A DNA stretch of 64,000 nucleotides from Duganella sp. SG902. GTDB lineage: Bacteria > Pseudomonadota > Gammaproteobacteria > Burkholderiales > Burkholderiaceae_D. The stretch is taken from NCBI RefSeq assembly GCF_013376005.1, contig NZ_JABMJK010000008.1, forward strand, positions 124,001 to 188,000, read 5' to 3'. Positions 17,301 through 27,300 of the stretch are shown piece after piece. Position 1 is the stretch's first letter. Every line of letters begins with the position of its first letter. A program made the translations under genes and the position numbers. The notes beneath the pieces are model-generated. The model was not told where the DNA came from, searched no databases, and saw nothing but the letters and a program-made list of their open reading frames with translations.

Positions 17301-19531
17301 GCCCCGTCAACGTCAACAAGCAGAACGCCAGCCTGCAGGGCACCGGCGTGTCCGGCGGCGGCGTGATCACCGCCGGCGCGCTGAACGCCGTGGCCACCGG
17401 CGCCGATGTCAGCCTGACCGGCGCCAACAAGGCCACCGCGGTGGGCGGCTCGGCCAACCAGGGCAACTTCAGCTACAACTCGGGGATGGCGGTCAACCTG
17501 AACTCCATCAGCACCGCCGGCACGCTGTCGCTGAGCGGCACCGGCAACATCACCCAGGTCAGCGGCACCAGCGTGCTGGACGCCAGCTCGCTGCTCGTCA
17601 GCACGCCGGGCGCGGTCAGCCTGACCGGCGCCACCAACCAGATCGACGCGCTGAGCGCCTCCAGCGTCGGCTCGCTGACTGTGAAGAACATGGGCGCGCT
17701 GCAGGTGGACGCGGTCACGCTGACCGGCACCCTGGCGACCGGCGTGGTCGACCTGACCGCCGGCACGCTGACGGTGGCGCACGCCATCGACGGCAAGACG
17801 AAACCGGTGCGCCTGACCGGCAACACGGTGGCGATCGAGGCGGCCAGCAGCGCCGGCCTGTTCGAGATCGGCGCCAACACGCTGACGCTGAACGCCGATC
17901 TGACCGCCGACATCGCCAGCATCCACCCGCGCACCGCAGGCTACAGCATGTCGATCGGCGGCACGTCGTCGGCCTGCAGCTCCAATTGCCTGGTGGTGGA
18001 AAACCTGTGGCACCTGGTGGCGCCAACGCTGGGCCTCGGTTCGACCGACACCGCGCTCAACGTCGGCGACATCATGGTGGAGAGCATCATTGGCGGCGGC
18101 GGCACCACCGTGGCCAGCCGCAACAGCAAGACCACGCGCATCGGCCTGCTGAGCAACGGCGGCGCCATCACACAAGGCGCCGTCATCAACGTGCGGGACC
18201 TGGGCGTAGAGACCTCGGGCAACATCACGTTGAACAACGCCGGCAACCAGGTGAGCAACCTGGCGGTCAGCCAGGGCGGCAGCGGCGACCTGAGTTTTTC
18301 CAATACCGGCACCCTGAGCATCGCCACCCTGCAAGGCGGCACCGGCGGCACCGAGCTGTACAACATCGCCGGCGTGACCAGCGCCGGCGACGTCGTGCTG
18401 GACGTGGTGAGCGGCGCCATCGTCAAGGGAGGCGGCACTGTGCCGGGCGGCGTTATCACCGCCAACACGCTGACCATGAACGCGTCGGCGGGCATCGGCA
18501 GCTCCTCGACGCCGCTGGCGACCAAGGTGTCCGAGCTGACGGCCACCAATACCGCAGGCAGCGCCAGCACGGCGGTGATCAATATCGCCAACGTCAACAA
18601 TCCGGCCCATCCGACCATGATGACCGTGCACGACGTGCGCCAGGTAGACGCCGGCGGCGGCAACAACGGCTCCATCACCATCGATAACACCGGTGGCATG
18701 ACGATCGCCGGCACGGTGGACACGTCCACCGGTTTCATCAAGCTGCAAACGCACAGCCCGCTAGTGATCGATGGCTCGGTGACCAGCAGCTCCGGCGCGA
18801 TCACGCTGGCGGCCGGCACCGGTTACGGCGCCGACAACAAGATCACCATCGGCAGCTCGGCAGTTGTCAGTTCCAGCGGCGCGGTGACCATGACCGCCAG
18901 CGATTACAGCAACCTGGGCGGCTCGGTGACCAGCAATGGCGACCCGGTGTCGCCGACCTTGATTTCGGCGCCAACCCCGACCCCGACCCCGACCCCGACT
19001 CCGACCCCGACTCCGACCCCGACCCCGACTCCGGTCGAGCCCACGCCGACGCCGACGCCGACCCCAGTCGAGCCAACGCCAACGCCGACTCCGGTGGAGC
19101 CGACGCCAACGCCGACGCCAGTGGAGCCGACCCCGACGCCAACTCCGGTTGAGCCGACCCCAACCCCGACGCCGACGCCAACGCCGACGCCGACGCCGAC
19201 GCCGACCCCAACCCCGACGCCGCCGGTCTCGGCTGATATCTGCACCATCGCGCCGAACTCGGCGCTTTGCCAGGTGCTGTCGCCTCCGACCGCCTCTGAG
19301 CCGGTCAAGCCGGTACAGTTCGCGGCCACCGAAGTCATCAAGACCTTGGCGGCGACCGAGGCTGGCGGCGGCAGCGGTAGCGGCGGCGGCTCGGGTGGCG
19401 GATCGAGCTCGGGCGGTTCGGGCATGTCCACCACGCCGGAAGATAAAAAGGCGGCTGACAAAGTCGATGCCGCGAACAATGACAAGACCGGAACCAAAAA
19501 TGAAACTGTTAAAAAACTGTATTGCAATTAA
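14360..19531 (+). CDS. Filamentous-haemagglutinin-type two-partner secretion exoprotein
   Basis: A 1723-aa secreted TpsA protein. A signal peptide (~1-27, ending AFSTAQA) precedes the TPS domain (~28-290) with the family motifs [33 protein letters not shown] split by the usual spacing, and a following beta-helix of Gly/Ala/Asn/Ser-rich repeats to about residue 1530. Near-identical blocks such as [12 protein letters not shown] and [12 protein letters not shown] show internal duplication. Residues ~1538-1621 are a Pro-Thr linker, then a short Cys-containing stretch, a Gly-Ser linker and a charged tail, so the C-terminus resembles a surface spacer and not a CdiA-type toxin. ATG 14360 is preferred over an in-frame TTG at 14345. 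It is the substrate of the upstream translocator; likely role is adhesion or biofilm, by family inference. Confidence 0.88.
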   Translation: MKPQIPYKMRRKVLAVVVAAAFSTAQANPVAPTVVHGMATFNQQGSLYSITNTPNTIIDWRGFSIGAGEITRFIQQSADSKVLNRITGQDPSQILGSLQSNGKVFLINPNGVLFGAGARVDVNGLVASSLNISNADFLAGKNNFDGGANAGKVSNQGTITTPSGGQIFLIAPAVENSGVLSSPNGDVVLAAGRSVQLFDSADPNVQVVVSAPSDQAVNLGSIVAAGGRVGVFGALVNQRGSINANSAVRGANGKIVLKASGTTLVEAGSSTTATGANLNTGGDIVLLGAQVGVTGNAVVDASGEAGGGKVLIGGDYQGKNAALMNAQSTYVGKDAVIRADATGDGNGGTVVAWSQEATRMHGAISARAAGHGNGGLVETSGDYLDVAGARVNTSAAKGKTGTWLLDPYDLEIVTGRGGDLTDAATFGSASSGTTSVGADLISESSSNVVLQAKHDLTFSSAIYNTSNVSLTAQAGNDIRVNAPIHMTGDINLTANDPAFASGVGGVTVANLGDGYVISTGGGTLNMKGSYLTVNGWIDVSGGNADLRANVANGYITMGANSRIDVAGGDEALISLIADNMNLNGAGHSIGSGAADGFDTIALAGYSSGRDIVLGGTGTGKLGLSATGLASISGGSLAIGHSGAGTITTGGDVSPSGVNYLLLESGKDITLSKTISNANHVRVSVDGTGTLSTASGSGFSGITSVALVGNKMNLAGAVNAEGVTIDAYGSSVGISLGAEVSGKLSLTQAELKNISAGFIDIGSGETYNGAITVGGAVDLSSGSAAVGQLNLRGGSIAVSSALKVQGELKLTTVSGGAINGAGAISAADLAVNGGSVALSGANVVGGLSGYANNGAFTFNQAGNLEVNDTINASSTVSLTATGNLDINGNVSGASGMTLKSTGGNITQDLSVTLDTPSLTVTAAKAVSLPGITNHIDALSATSVGSLSVHNTDGMTLNAIILTGTTVNDQLSVEAGGNLVVTGPVNVNKQNASLQGTGVSGGGVITAGALNAVATGADVSLTGANKATAVGGSANQGNFSYNSGMAVNLNSISTAGTLSLSGTGNITQVSGTSVLDASSLLVSTPGAVSLTGATNQIDALSASSVGSLTVKNMGALQVDAVTLTGTLATGVVDLTAGTLTVAHAIDGKTKPVRLTGNTVAIEAASSAGLFEIGANTLTLNADLTADIASIHPRTAGYSMSIGGTSSACSSNCLVVENLWHLVAPTLGLGSTDTALNVGDIMVESIIGGGGTTVASRNSKTTRIGLLSNGGAITQGAVINVRDLGVETSGNITLNNAGNQVSNLAVSQGGSGDLSFSNTGTLSIATLQGGTGGTELYNIAGVTSAGDVVLDVVSGAIVKGGGTVPGGVITANTLTMNASAGIGSSSTPLATKVSELTATNTAGSASTAVINIANVNNPAHPTMMTVHDVRQVDAGGGNNGSITIDNTGGMTIAGTVDTSTGFIKLQTHSPLVIDGSVTSSSGAITLAAGTGYGADNKITIGSSAVVSSSGAVTMTASDYSNLGGSVTSNGDPVSPTLISAPTPTPTPTPTPTPTPTPTPTPVEPTPTPTPTPVEPTPTPTPVEPTPTPTPVEPTPTPTPVEPTPTPTPTPTPTPTPTPTPTPTPPVSADICTIAPNSALCQVLSPPTASEPVKPVQFAATEVIKTLAATEAGGGSGSGGGSGGGSSSGGSGMSTTPEDKKAADKVDAANNDKTGTKNETVKKLYCN
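18971..19224 (+). repeat. Pro-Thr-encoding hexanucleotide tandem repeat
   Basis: About 250 bp of CCGACS-type hexamers encode PTPTPT runs interrupted by five VE insertions that give a higher-order PVEPTPTPT unit. Because the unit is 6 bp, gain or loss of units keeps the frame, so length variation between strains is expected without loss of the exoprotein. It is an in-gene repeat, not a CRISPR or intergenic element. Confidence 0.9.
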
Positions 19532-20372
19532 GGCCCTGATGTTGCTGGCGCTGTGCTGCGCGGCCAGCGCCGGCTGGGCGGCGCAGGTCGCCGGCACCGT
19601 GGTGCAGCTGAGCGGTCCCTTGCTGGCCAAGAAGGCGGACGGCGCGGTGCGCATCCTGTCGATGAAATCCGAGGTCGAGAGCGGCGACACGCTGGTGACC
19701 GAGAAAAACACCTACGCCATGGTGAAATTCATCGACAACAGCGAAATCACGCTCAAGCCGCAGACCACCTTCAAGGTGGAGAATTTTTCCTTCGACGCCG
19801 GCAATCCGGGCGGCGACACCGCCTCGTTCAACCTGGTGAAGGGCGGCCTGCGCTCGGTGACCGGCCTGCTGGGCAAGCGCAACAAGGAAAAGTTCTCGAT
19901 GAAAACGCCGAGCGCCACCATCGGCATTCGCGGCACCACCTTCATCGTCGAGTGGGTGGAGGCGACGCCGGAGGCGGTGGCGCAGGCTGCCGCGACGCGC
20001 CAGGCCTGGCTGATGGCCAGCACCGCCGCGCTGGGCGATGCCGCGCCGGTGCAGCCGCTGATGCTGGCACAGGGACCGTCGCCAGTCAGCCCGGTCATCC
20101 CGGGCAGCCCGGGCAGCCCGGGCGGGATGACGCCGGGGCTGTATGTGCAGGTGATCGACGGCATCATCAACCTGAGCAACCAGGGTGGCTCGCTGGTGTT
20201 TAACGCCGGGCAGTTCGGCTTCACGCCGAGCTTCAAGGTGCCGCCGATTGTCGTGCCGCAGAACCCGGGCCTGAAATTCAGCCCGCCACCTATATTTAAC
20301 AGCTCCGTCCCGCAACAGAGCAATGGCGGCGCGCCCGCCAAGTCCAACGCGGTCGACTGCGAAGTCCGCTAA
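19500..20372 (+). CDS. Secreted FecR-domain protein
   Basis: A 290-aa exported protein with a signal peptide (~1-25, ending GWA) and a FecR domain at about residues 45-145 ([28 protein letters not shown], then [17 protein letters not shown]). The remaining C-terminal half is Pro/Gly-rich with a PGSPGSPGG stretch and no membrane helix. Classical FecR is an inner-membrane anti-sigma factor; this one has neither the N-terminal anti-sigma region nor a membrane anchor, so it is probably a periplasmic or surface protein of the FecR-fold type seen next to CHASE2 cyclases and large adhesins. Its ATG lies inside the exoprotein gene (32-bp overlap, 19500-19531), so the two are cotranscribed. Confidence 0.85.
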   Translation: MKLLKNCIAIKALMLLALCCAASAGWAAQVAGTVVQLSGPLLAKKADGAVRILSMKSEVESGDTLVTEKNTYAMVKFIDNSEITLKPQTTFKVENFSFDAGNPGGDTASFNLVKGGLRSVTGLLGKRNKEKFSMKTPSATIGIRGTTFIVEWVEATPEAVAQAAATRQAWLMASTAALGDAAPVQPLMLAQGPSPVSPVIPGSPGSPGGMTPGLYVQVIDGIINLSNQGGSLVFNAGQFGFTPSFKVPPIVVPQNPGLKFSPPPIFNSSVPQQSNGGAPAKSNAVDCEVR

Positions 20373-20378
20373 AAACAC

Positions 20379-20409
20379 TTGACCTTCCCATCGTGGGATA
20401 CTTGATGCT
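20379..20409 (+). promoter_or_regulatory. CueR-type copper-responsive promoter/operator of copA
   Basis: TTGACC (20379-20384) and GATGCT (20404-20409) are 19 bp apart, the long spacer that MerR-family activators require, and the spacer carries the CueR-like dyad CCTTCCCATCGTGGGATAC. It lies 30 bp before the copA start. The same arrangement occurs at 33049-33079 upstream of copZ, which strengthens both calls. Confidence 0.85.
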
Positions 20410-20438
20410 GTAGTTGGTATAACAGCGTCGGGTGTCCC

Positions 20439-22670
20439 ATGAACCAGCAAGCGATCAAAATTGAAGGCATGAGCTGCGCCTCCTGCGGGGGCAGGGTGGA
20501 GCGGGTGCTGGCGGCCGTTCCGGGCGTTGACAAGGTCAGCGTCAACCTCGCCACCGAGATGGCGCGGGTGGAATCGGCCGAGCCGGTGGACTTCGCCGTG
20601 CTGGCGCAGGCGGTCGACAAGGCCGGCTATCAGGCCTTGCCGCTCGAGCCGGCCGTGAGCGCGTCCGCCCACACCGGCCCCGCGGACCCCGCCGGTGCGG
20701 CGACGGCGGCCGCTGGCCCCGCTCCCCGCGTAATGAACCTGATCCCCTCGGGCGGCCTCGCCGTGTTGATGGCAGCGCTGTTTTCCCTCCCGCTACTGTT
20801 ACCCATGCTGCTTGAGCTGGCCGGCATCCACTGGATGCTGGACGGCCGCCTGCAATGGTTGCTGGCGACGCCGGTCCAGTTCTGGCTGGGCGCGCGCTTC
20901 TATCGCGCTGGCTGGCTGGCCGCCCGCGCGCGCAGCGGCAACATGGACCTGCTGGTGGCCATCGGCACCAGCGCCGCCTATGGCCTGAGCGTCTACCAAC
21001 TGCTGTCGGCGGCCGCCATGCCGCACCTGTACTTCGAGGCCTCCTCCGTGGTCATCACACTGGTCCTGCTGGGCAAGTGGCTGGAAGCGCGCGCCAAGCG
21101 CCAGACCACCGCCGCCATCCGCGCGCTGCAGACGTTGCGTCCCGAATCCGCCCGCGTGCGCCGCGACGGCCAGGATGTTGACGTCGCCATCAGTGACGTG
21201 CGCGTTGGCGACATCATCGTCATCCGCCCCGGCGAGCGCATCGCCGCCGACGGCGTGGTCAGCGAGGGCGCCAGCCACGTCGACGAAGCGCTGATCACCG
21301 GCGAAAGCCTGCCGGTCGCGCGTCACGCCGGCGAGCGCGTAACGGGCGGCGCCATCAACGGCGAAGGCCTGCTGCTGGTGCGCGTGACCGCGATCGGCGC
21401 CGAGAGCACACTGGCGCGCATCATTCGGTTGGTGGAGGATGCGCAGGCGGCCAAGGCGCCGGTGCAGCACCTGGTCGACCGCGTCAGCGCGGTGTTCGTG
21501 CCAGTGGTGCTGGTGCTGGCGCTGCTGACCTTGGCCGGCTGGTGGCTCGCGGGCGGCGATGTGGAACAGGCCATCATCAACGCGGTGGCGGTGCTGGTGA
21601 TCGCCTGTCCGTGCGCGCTGGGGCTGGCCACGCCGGCCGCCATCATGGCCGGCACCGGCGTCGCCGCGCGCCACGGCATCCTGATCAAGGACGCGGAGGC
21701 GCTGGAGCTGGCGCACCGCATCACCACCGTGGCGTTCGACAAAACCGGCACGCTGACCGAAGGCCAGCCATCGCTGGCGGCGCTGGCGCCGGCGCCGGGC
21801 GTGGAGCAGGCGCGCCTGCTGTCGCTGGCGGCCGCCGTCCAGCGGGGCAGCGAACATCCGCTGGCGCGCGCCGTCCAGCAAGCGGCGGGCGCCAACGCCG
21901 CGCCGCTGACGGCGGCCGAGGTGAGCGCGCTGCCGGGGCGCGGCGTGGCGGCCACGGTGGACGGCGCGCGGCTGGTGCTGGGCAGCTCGCGGCTGATGCG
22001 GGAGCAGGGCGTGGCGCTGTCCGCGCTGACGGCCCGCGCCGAGGAGCTGGAGCGCACAGGCCACACCATCTCCTGGCTGGCCGACGCCGGCGCGAAACAG
22101 CTGCTCGGCCTGCTCGCCTTCGGCGACCGCATCAAGCCACAAGCGCGGGTCGCCATCGAAGCGCTGCACGCCATGCGCATCGACACCGTCCTGCTCACCG
22201 GCGACAACCAGGGCAGCGCGGACGCCGTCGGCGCGCAACTGGGCGTACGGCGCGTTGTCGCCAACATGCTGCCGGCCGACAAAGCCGGCGCGATCGCCGG
22301 GTTGAGGCGCGAGCACGCCACCATCGCCATGGTTGGCGACGGCATCAACGACGCCCCGGCGCTGGCGGCGGCGGACGTCGGCATCGCCATGTCCAGCGGC
22401 ACCGACGTCGCCATGCACGCCGCCGGCGTCACCCTGATGCGTGGCGATCCCGCGCTGGTGGCGGCGGCGATCCAGATCTCGCGCCGCAGCTACAACAAAA
22501 TCCGCCAGAACCTGTTCTGGGCCTTCATCTACAACCTGATCGGCATCCCGCTGGCCGCCTTCGGCCTGCTCAACCCCATGGTCGCCGGCGGCGCCATGGC
22601 GCTGAGTTCGGTGAGCGTGATCAGCAACGCGCTGCTGTTGCGCCGTTGGAAACCGGAGAAGCAAGCATGA
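20439..22670 (+). CDS. copA: Copper-exporting P-type ATPase
   Basis: A 743-aa P1B-type ATPase that pumps Cu(I) out of the cytoplasm. It has one N-terminal heavy-metal-binding domain with GMSCASCGG near residue 8, hydrophobic segments, the actuator motif ITGES near 285, the membrane CPC motif in IACPCALG near 390, the phosphorylation loop DKTGTLTEG near 434 and the [10 protein letters not shown] hinge near 633. A CPC motif with one CxxC domain is characteristic of Cu(I)/Ag(I) pumps. Its stop codon overlaps the cueR start by 4 bp, and a CueR-type operator precedes it, so copper induction through CueR is well supported by the sequence. Confidence 0.95.
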   Translation: MNQQAIKIEGMSCASCGGRVERVLAAVPGVDKVSVNLATEMARVESAEPVDFAVLAQAVDKAGYQALPLEPAVSASAHTGPADPAGAATAAAGPAPRVMNLIPSGGLAVLMAALFSLPLLLPMLLELAGIHWMLDGRLQWLLATPVQFWLGARFYRAGWLAARARSGNMDLLVAIGTSAAYGLSVYQLLSAAAMPHLYFEASSVVITLVLLGKWLEARAKRQTTAAIRALQTLRPESARVRRDGQDVDVAISDVRVGDIIVIRPGERIAADGVVSEGASHVDEALITGESLPVARHAGERVTGGAINGEGLLLVRVTAIGAESTLARIIRLVEDAQAAKAPVQHLVDRVSAVFVPVVLVLALLTLAGWWLAGGDVEQAIINAVAVLVIACPCALGLATPAAIMAGTGVAARHGILIKDAEALELAHRITTVAFDKTGTLTEGQPSLAALAPAPGVEQARLLSLAAAVQRGSEHPLARAVQQAAGANAAPLTAAEVSALPGRGVAATVDGARLVLGSSRLMREQGVALSALTARAEELERTGHTISWLADAGAKQLLGLLAFGDRIKPQARVAIEALHAMRIDTVLLTGDNQGSADAVGAQLGVRRVVANMLPADKAGAIAGLRREHATIAMVGDGINDAPALAAADVGIAMSSGTDVAMHAAGVTLMRGDPALVAAAIQISRRSYNKIRQNLFWAFIYNLIGIPLAAFGLLNPMVAGGAMALSSVSVISNALLLRRWKPEKQA

Positions 22671-23053
22671 ACATCGGCCAAGCCGCGACCGCCACTGGCG
22701 TTTCCGCGAAAATGATCCGCTACTACGAAAGCATCGCCCTGATCCCGCCGGGCAAGCGCACCGACGCCGGCTATCGGATCTACGGCGAGAACGACCTGCA
22801 CACGCTGCGCTTCGTGAAACGCGCGCGCCAGCTGGGCTTCTCGCTCGACCAGATCCGCGAATTGCTGTCGCTGTGGCAGAACAAGGAGCGCGCCAGCGCC
22901 GACGTCAAAACCATCGCCATGGGGCACGTGGCGCAGCTCAACCAGCGCATCGCCGAACTGACCGAAATGCGCGACACCCTGCAAACCCTGGCCAGCTGCT
23001 GCCACGGCGACCATCGGCCCGACTGCCCCATCCTCCAAAGCCTCGCCAGCTAA
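22667..23053 (+). CDS. cueR: Cu(I)-responsive MerR-family regulator CueR
   Basis: A 128-aa MerR-family transcription activator. The N-terminal winged-helix ([27 protein letters not shown]) and a long dimerisation helix are followed by the metal-binding loop with Cys residues in [15 protein letters not shown] near 112-123, matching the two-cysteine Cu(I) site of CueR. It starts inside the copA stop (ATGA overlap), so it is co-regulated with the pump in a positive feedback loop. Predicted targets within this window are the operators at 20379-20409 and 33049-33079. The stop codon is followed one base later by a large palindrome. Confidence 0.93.
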   Translation: MNIGQAATATGVSAKMIRYYESIALIPPGKRTDAGYRIYGENDLHTLRFVKRARQLGFSLDQIRELLSLWQNKERASADVKTIAMGHVAQLNQRIAELTEMRDTLQTLASCCHGDHRPDCPILQSLAS

Positions 23054-23054
23054 C

Positions 23055-23144
23055 TCCGGGGTCAGGTCCTCCATTTCTACACGAGCCCAGCGGTAGGCAC
23101 GCCTACCGCTGGGCTCGTGTAGAAATGGAGGACCTGACCCCGGA
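23055..23144. repeat. 90-bp perfect palindrome with CGGGGTCAG termini
   Basis: Perfect 44-bp arms at 23055-23098 and 23101-23144 separated by only 2 bp, one of the most perfect large palindromes one can expect to survive in a chromosome. It begins one base after the cueR stop codon and ends about 20 bp before the cobalamin riboswitch, so it may insulate the two transcription units. Its outer CGGGGTCAGGTC resembles the outer CGGGGTCAGCTC of the palindrome at 3998-4135 while the interiors differ, which argues for two members of one repeat class. Confidence 0.9.
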
Positions 23145-23164
23145 TTTTCAGTATAATCTCGCCA

Positions 23165-23370
23165 CGTTTTGGTGCCCGCGTGCCTGTCCAGGTGCGCAGT
23201 TAAACGGGAAACAGGAACCTTCACCGGCCAGCCTGTGCTGCCCCCGCAACGGTCAACGAGCGTCGTCATACGACGACAACCCGCTTCGCTAAACCACTGT
23301 GCTTCATGCATGGGAAGGTCAGGCGGGTCGCTTGCCAGCCCGGATACCGGCCAAACAGGTGGAAATGCGC
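23165..23370 (+). promoter_or_regulatory. Cobalamin (AdoCbl-type) riboswitch
   Basis: The leader contains the conserved B12-box core GCTGCCCCCGCAACGG (23238-23253), the upstream GGGAAACAGGAACC segment, a CACTGT junction and the downstream GGGAAGGTCAGGCGGG and GCCAGCCCGGATACCGGCC blocks (about 23310-23352) in the order expected for class-I cobalamin riboswitches. It controls the following ExbB-like/DUF2149/CobN/TonB-receptor operon, presumably switching it off when cobalamin is plentiful. The exact boundaries are by eye. Confidence 0.93.
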
Positions 23371-23397
23371 CATGCGTCACCAGCATTTCTGTTCAAT

Positions 23398-23419
23398 CCG
23401 CTCACGGGGAGGTGAGCGG
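23398..23419 (+). promoter_or_regulatory. Shine-Dalgarno-sequestering hairpin (riboswitch expression platform)
   Basis: Perfect 8-bp arms CCGCTCAC / GTGAGCGG enclose a 6-nt loop GGGGAG, so the loop and first base of the right arm carry the ribosome-binding site GGGGAGG (23406-23412). No T-run follows, so control is more likely at translation than by termination. It decides the start of the next gene. Confidence 0.6.
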
Positions 23420-23420
23420 T

Positions 23421-24014
23421 TTGCGCCCTGATTTTCACAATCCGTCTATGCAAAATCTGCCTGTCGACGCAGCGATTCATTCTATTGAAACGCTGCTGTA
23501 CTCCATTTCCAATCTGCTTTACCTGCCGGTATTGCTCGGCATCGCCGCGCTGGTGCTGCATATGCTGGTGTGCTTCGGCACCTTCGCCGCCGAGTGGCTC
23601 GAGCGCCGCCGTGGCGTGCGCATGCTGGTCGCCACCGCCAAGCAGGAGATGGCCGCCGCGCTCGCCGCCAAGGAGGGCCAGCCGGCCCTGGACGCGCGAC
23701 TCGAACGCGTGGTGCAGCGCGCCGACGCCAGCGGCGTGCGCCGCCTCGACGGCGTGCGCTTCGTGGTGCGCGTCGGCCCCGCGCTCGGCCTGATGGGCAC
23801 CCTGATCCCGATGGGCATCTCGCTGGCCGGCCTGGCCCAGGGCAATCTGCCGAAGATGGCCGAGTCGATGACCACCGCCTTCACCGCCACCGTGGTCGGC
23901 CTGGCGTGCAGCGTCAGCGCCTACGTGCTGACGCTGGTGCGCGAGCATTGGCTGCGCAGCGACCTGACCGAGATCGCGTTCGCCGCCGAGACGCTGCTGG
24001 CGGCGGAGGGCTGA
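23421..24014 (+). CDS. MotA/TolQ/ExbB-type proton channel protein
   Basis: A 197-aa inner-membrane protein of the TolQ/ExbB family, which with an ExbD-like partner uses the proton gradient to do mechanical work across the envelope. Three hydrophobic segments are seen, including LLYLPVLLGIAALVLHMLV and, in the C-terminal half, the family block VGPALGLMGTLIPMG followed by a helix with TTAFTATVVGLACSVSAYV. TTG 23421 is chosen because GGGGAGG lies 8 bp upstream; ATG 23448 is an alternative start without a ribosome-binding site. It is the first gene behind the cobalamin riboswitch, and the DUF2149 gene starts 1 bp after its stop. Confidence 0.85.
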   Translation: MRPDFHNPSMQNLPVDAAIHSIETLLYSISNLLYLPVLLGIAALVLHMLVCFGTFAAEWLERRRGVRMLVATAKQEMAAALAAKEGQPALDARLERVVQRADASGVRRLDGVRFVVRVGPALGLMGTLIPMGISLAGLAQGNLPKMAESMTTAFTATVVGLACSVSAYVLTLVREHWLRSDLTEIAFAAETLLAAEG

Positions 24015-24015
24015 C

Positions 24016-24351
24016 ATGCGCTATCTGAACAAGCATCGCTATAGCCGCCACGGTGAGCATGGCGAGGATCCGCTATCGGGCGTGGCCAACCTGTTCGACG
24101 CCAGTATCGTGTTCATCGTGGCGATGATGCTGGCGCTGTTCTCGGCCTGGAACATGATGGATCTGCTGGATCCGAACTCCGAAGTCACCATCGCCAAGAA
24201 GACCGCCGACGGCCGCGTGGAAGTGCTGACCAAGAAGGGCGCGGAGATCAAGGTGAGCAAGGTCAGCGACAAGCCGCTGTCCGGCTCCGGAAAACGATTG
24301 GGCACCGCGTACCAACTGCCTGATGGGAAGGTGATCTATGTTCCGGAATAA
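24016..24351 (+). CDS. DUF2149 protein, ExbD/TolR-like partner
   Basis: A 111-aa single-span membrane protein of the DUF2149 family. After a charged N-terminus, the one membrane helix begins with LFDASIVFIVAMMLAL (residues 26-41); Asp28 sits where ExbD and TolR carry their essential proton-binding Asp. The C-terminal ~60 residues would be periplasmic and are short, strand-rich (VTIAKKTADGRVEVLTKKGAEIKV). It overlaps the CobN-like gene by 14 bp and follows the TolQ/ExbB-like gene directly, so a two-part proton-driven motor is the natural reading. The ExbD comparison is my inference from motif position; DUF2149 itself has no settled function. Confidence 0.85.
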   Translation: MRYLNKHRYSRHGEHGEDPLSGVANLFDASIVFIVAMMLALFSAWNMMDLLDPNSEVTIAKKTADGRVEVLTKKGAEIKVSKVSDKPLSGSGKRLGTAYQLPDGKVIYVPE

Positions 24352-27300
24352 GTTATGGGTGTTGGCGGCACTGCTGTTGTCGCTATGCGTCGGCGGCCAC
24401 GTGCACTCGGCGCAGGCGCCGCGCACGCTGGCGCTGATGCTGGGCGATGTCGAATCGCGCCCGACAGTGCTGGCCGTGCGCGGCTTGCGGGACGAGTTGA
24501 AGGAGCTTAATCTCAGCATCCGCATCGTTCCGGTGAACGGTCTGACGCCGGCGGACCGCAATGCGTTGGCAAGCGCCGATGTGGCGGTCATCAGCGTCAA
24601 GGGACGCCAGGCCATGGCCGGCCTGACCGCCGAGTTGCAGGCGCTGCAAAAGGCGCGCAAGCCGGTGTTCGCGGTTGGCTCCATCGATGACAGCCTGCGC
24701 GAGCTGGGCGTGCGCGATGATAAGACCATCCAGGCTTATCACGCCGAGGGCGGCGTGGAGAACATCGGCAATATGCTGCGCTACATCCTGCGCAACAGCT
24801 TTGGCTCCAAGGTCGGCGTGGCGCCGGTGCACGCGATGCCCGAATCGGGCCTGTACGATGTGCAGGCCAACCGCACCGTCGGCAGCTTTGACGATTACGT
24901 GCGCGGCTACGCGCATCACAAGCCGGGCGCGCCATGGATCGCCGTGCCGTTTTATCGCGCCAGCCTGGTGGCGGGGCAAACGCTGCCGCTGGCCGCCAGC
25001 GTCGCACGCCTGGAGGCGAGCGGCTACAACGTGGCGCCGGTGTTTGGCTATCCATATGAGGTGCCGCTCAAGCTTCTGCTCGACGAAAACGGCAAGAGCC
25101 GCGTGGACCTGATCGTCGCGCTGGGCATGAAGGTGGGCGGTACCGCCAGCGTTGGCGCGCTGCTGGACCAGATCGGCGTGCCGGCGATTAACGCCATCAC
25201 CCTGAGCCAGCAATCGCTGACGCAATGGCAGGAATCCAAGGTGGGCCTCGATATCATCGAGCGCACCTGGCAGCTGGCCGGCGCGGAGGCGGCGGGCCTG
25301 ATCCAGCCGACGGTGGTGGCCAGCCGCGAACGCATCAGCGATGCGCAGACCGGCCTGGCCTACGTGGAGGAGACGCCGATCGCGGAGCGCATCGAACGTC
25401 TCAACGAACGCGTGGCGGCATGGCTGGCGCTGCGCCAGCAGGCCAACGCCGACAAGCGCGTGGCCATGATTTACTTTAACTACCCGCACGGCTCCGAGAC
25501 CATCGGCGCGGCCTATCTGAACGTGCTGCCGGAAAGCCTGTGGCAAATCGTCCAGCGCCTCAAGCATGAGGGCTACCGCACCGGCGACGCGCTGCCGGCC
25601 AGCGAGGACGAGCTGCAAGGCGAGATCCAGAAGTGGGGCAATTATCCCGGCAAGTCCAGGGGCGATTACATGGCGGGCCTGAAGCACCTGGCGGAAAGCG
25701 GCCAGGCCTTGCTGGTGCCGCTGTCCGACTATCAGCAGTGGTTCGCCAAACTGCCGCAGCCGTTGCGCGCTTCGATCGAGCAGTCGTGGGGCAAACCGGA
25801 GAAGGCGCCGGTCCTGTGGCGCAATGTGAGGGGGGAGGCGTTCTTCGTTTATCCGGCGCGCCGCTTCGGCAACGTGCTGATGGCGCCGCAGCCAGGCCGC
25901 GCATGGGAGCAGAACCTGGAGAAGCTGCACAATGAGGTCAGCATGCCGCCCTCGCACGAGTACATCGCGTTTTATCTGTGGCTGCAAAAAGACTTCCAGG
26001 CGCACGCGGTCATGCACATCGGCACCCATGGCACGCAGGAGTGGCTGACCGGTAAGGAGGCCGGCCTGTCGGAGGCCGATCCGACCGAGGCGCTGATGGG
26101 CGCCATGCCCAACATCTATCCCTACGTGATGGACGACGTGGGCGAGGGCATACAGGCCAAGCGACGCGGCATGGCGACCATTATCGATCATATGACGCCG
26201 CCGTTCGATGTGGCGGGCCTGAATCCCGATCTGCGCGAATTGGGTGCACTGCTCAACGACTACCGCGTGGCGGAACAAAAAAGCCCGCTGCTGGCGGCCA
26301 GCCACTTGAAAGCCATCAATCGCCTCGCCGCCAAGAGCGGCGTGTTGAAGGACATGAAGAAGGCGTCGCTGCAGTCCGAAGCCGACATGGAAGCATTGGA
26401 GGAGTATCTCGACGACACCGGCAACAAGCTGACGCCATTCGGCTTGCATACCTTCGGCGTGGCGCCTGCGGCCGAGCAGCGCAACGCCACCGCGCGCGCC
26501 GTGGTCAGCCTCGATACCACGTCCACCCCGGAGCAGAAGGTCAAGCGTATAGCGCAGCTGGAAGCGGATATCGAGCAAAGCGCGCAGCTGGAGCTGGACC
26601 GCCTGATGCAGGCGCTGTCCGGACGCTACATCCCGACCGGCGCCAGCGCGGATCTGGTGCGCAATCCGAACGCGCTGCCCACCGGGCGTAACTTCTTCGG
26701 CCTCGATCCCTCGCGCATTCCAAGCAAAACCACCTACGAAGCCGGCGCCAAACTGGCGCAGCAACTGGTGGATGATTACCGCAAGCGCCATGGCGTCTAT
26801 CCGGAAAAGCTCAGCATGAATCTGTGGGGCGTGGAGACTTCGCGCCACGAGGGCGTGATGGAAGCTCAGGCCATGTCGCTGATGGGCATCCGTCCAACGT
26901 GGGATGAGCGTGGCCGCGTCACCGGCGTGGAGGCGCTGAGCCGCAAACAGCTGGGCCGCCCGCGCGTGGACGTTACGCTGGTGTCCTCCGGCTTGTTCCG
27001 CGACCTGTTCCCCAACTTGCTGACGCTGATGGACCAGGCGGCGCAGCTGGCGCAGAAGCAGGACGATGAAGGCGGCAACGTCATGACGGCCCACAGCCGC
27101 AAGACAGCCGCCGCGTTGACCGCGAGCGGCATCACTGCTGAGGAGGCGCAGCGCATGGCGTCGGTGCGCATCTTCGGCGTGCCGAGTGGTGCGTACGGCA
27201 CCCAGATCGAGAAGCTGATCCCGCTCACCAACGCCTGGCAGAACGAGAAGGAAGTGGCGGACGTGTTCATCAACCGCATGAGCCATCCGTTCGGCGCCGG

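Noticed and set aside
12797..18754. Nearly 6 kb open frame on the minus strand opposite the translocator and exoprotein genes
   Set aside because: It arises from GC-rich codon use on the plus strand; the translation is Ala/His/Asp/Gln/Gly/Arg-rich without domains or a plausible start signal.
18971..19224. Tandem repeats resembling a repeat array
   Set aside because: Units are in-frame hexamers that encode Pro-Thr; there are no spacers, so it is not a CRISPR.
23169..23420. Longer N-terminus for the ExbB-like protein starting at 23169
   Set aside because: This part is the cobalamin riboswitch aptamer and has no protein-level similarity; the ribosome-binding site is at 23406-23412.
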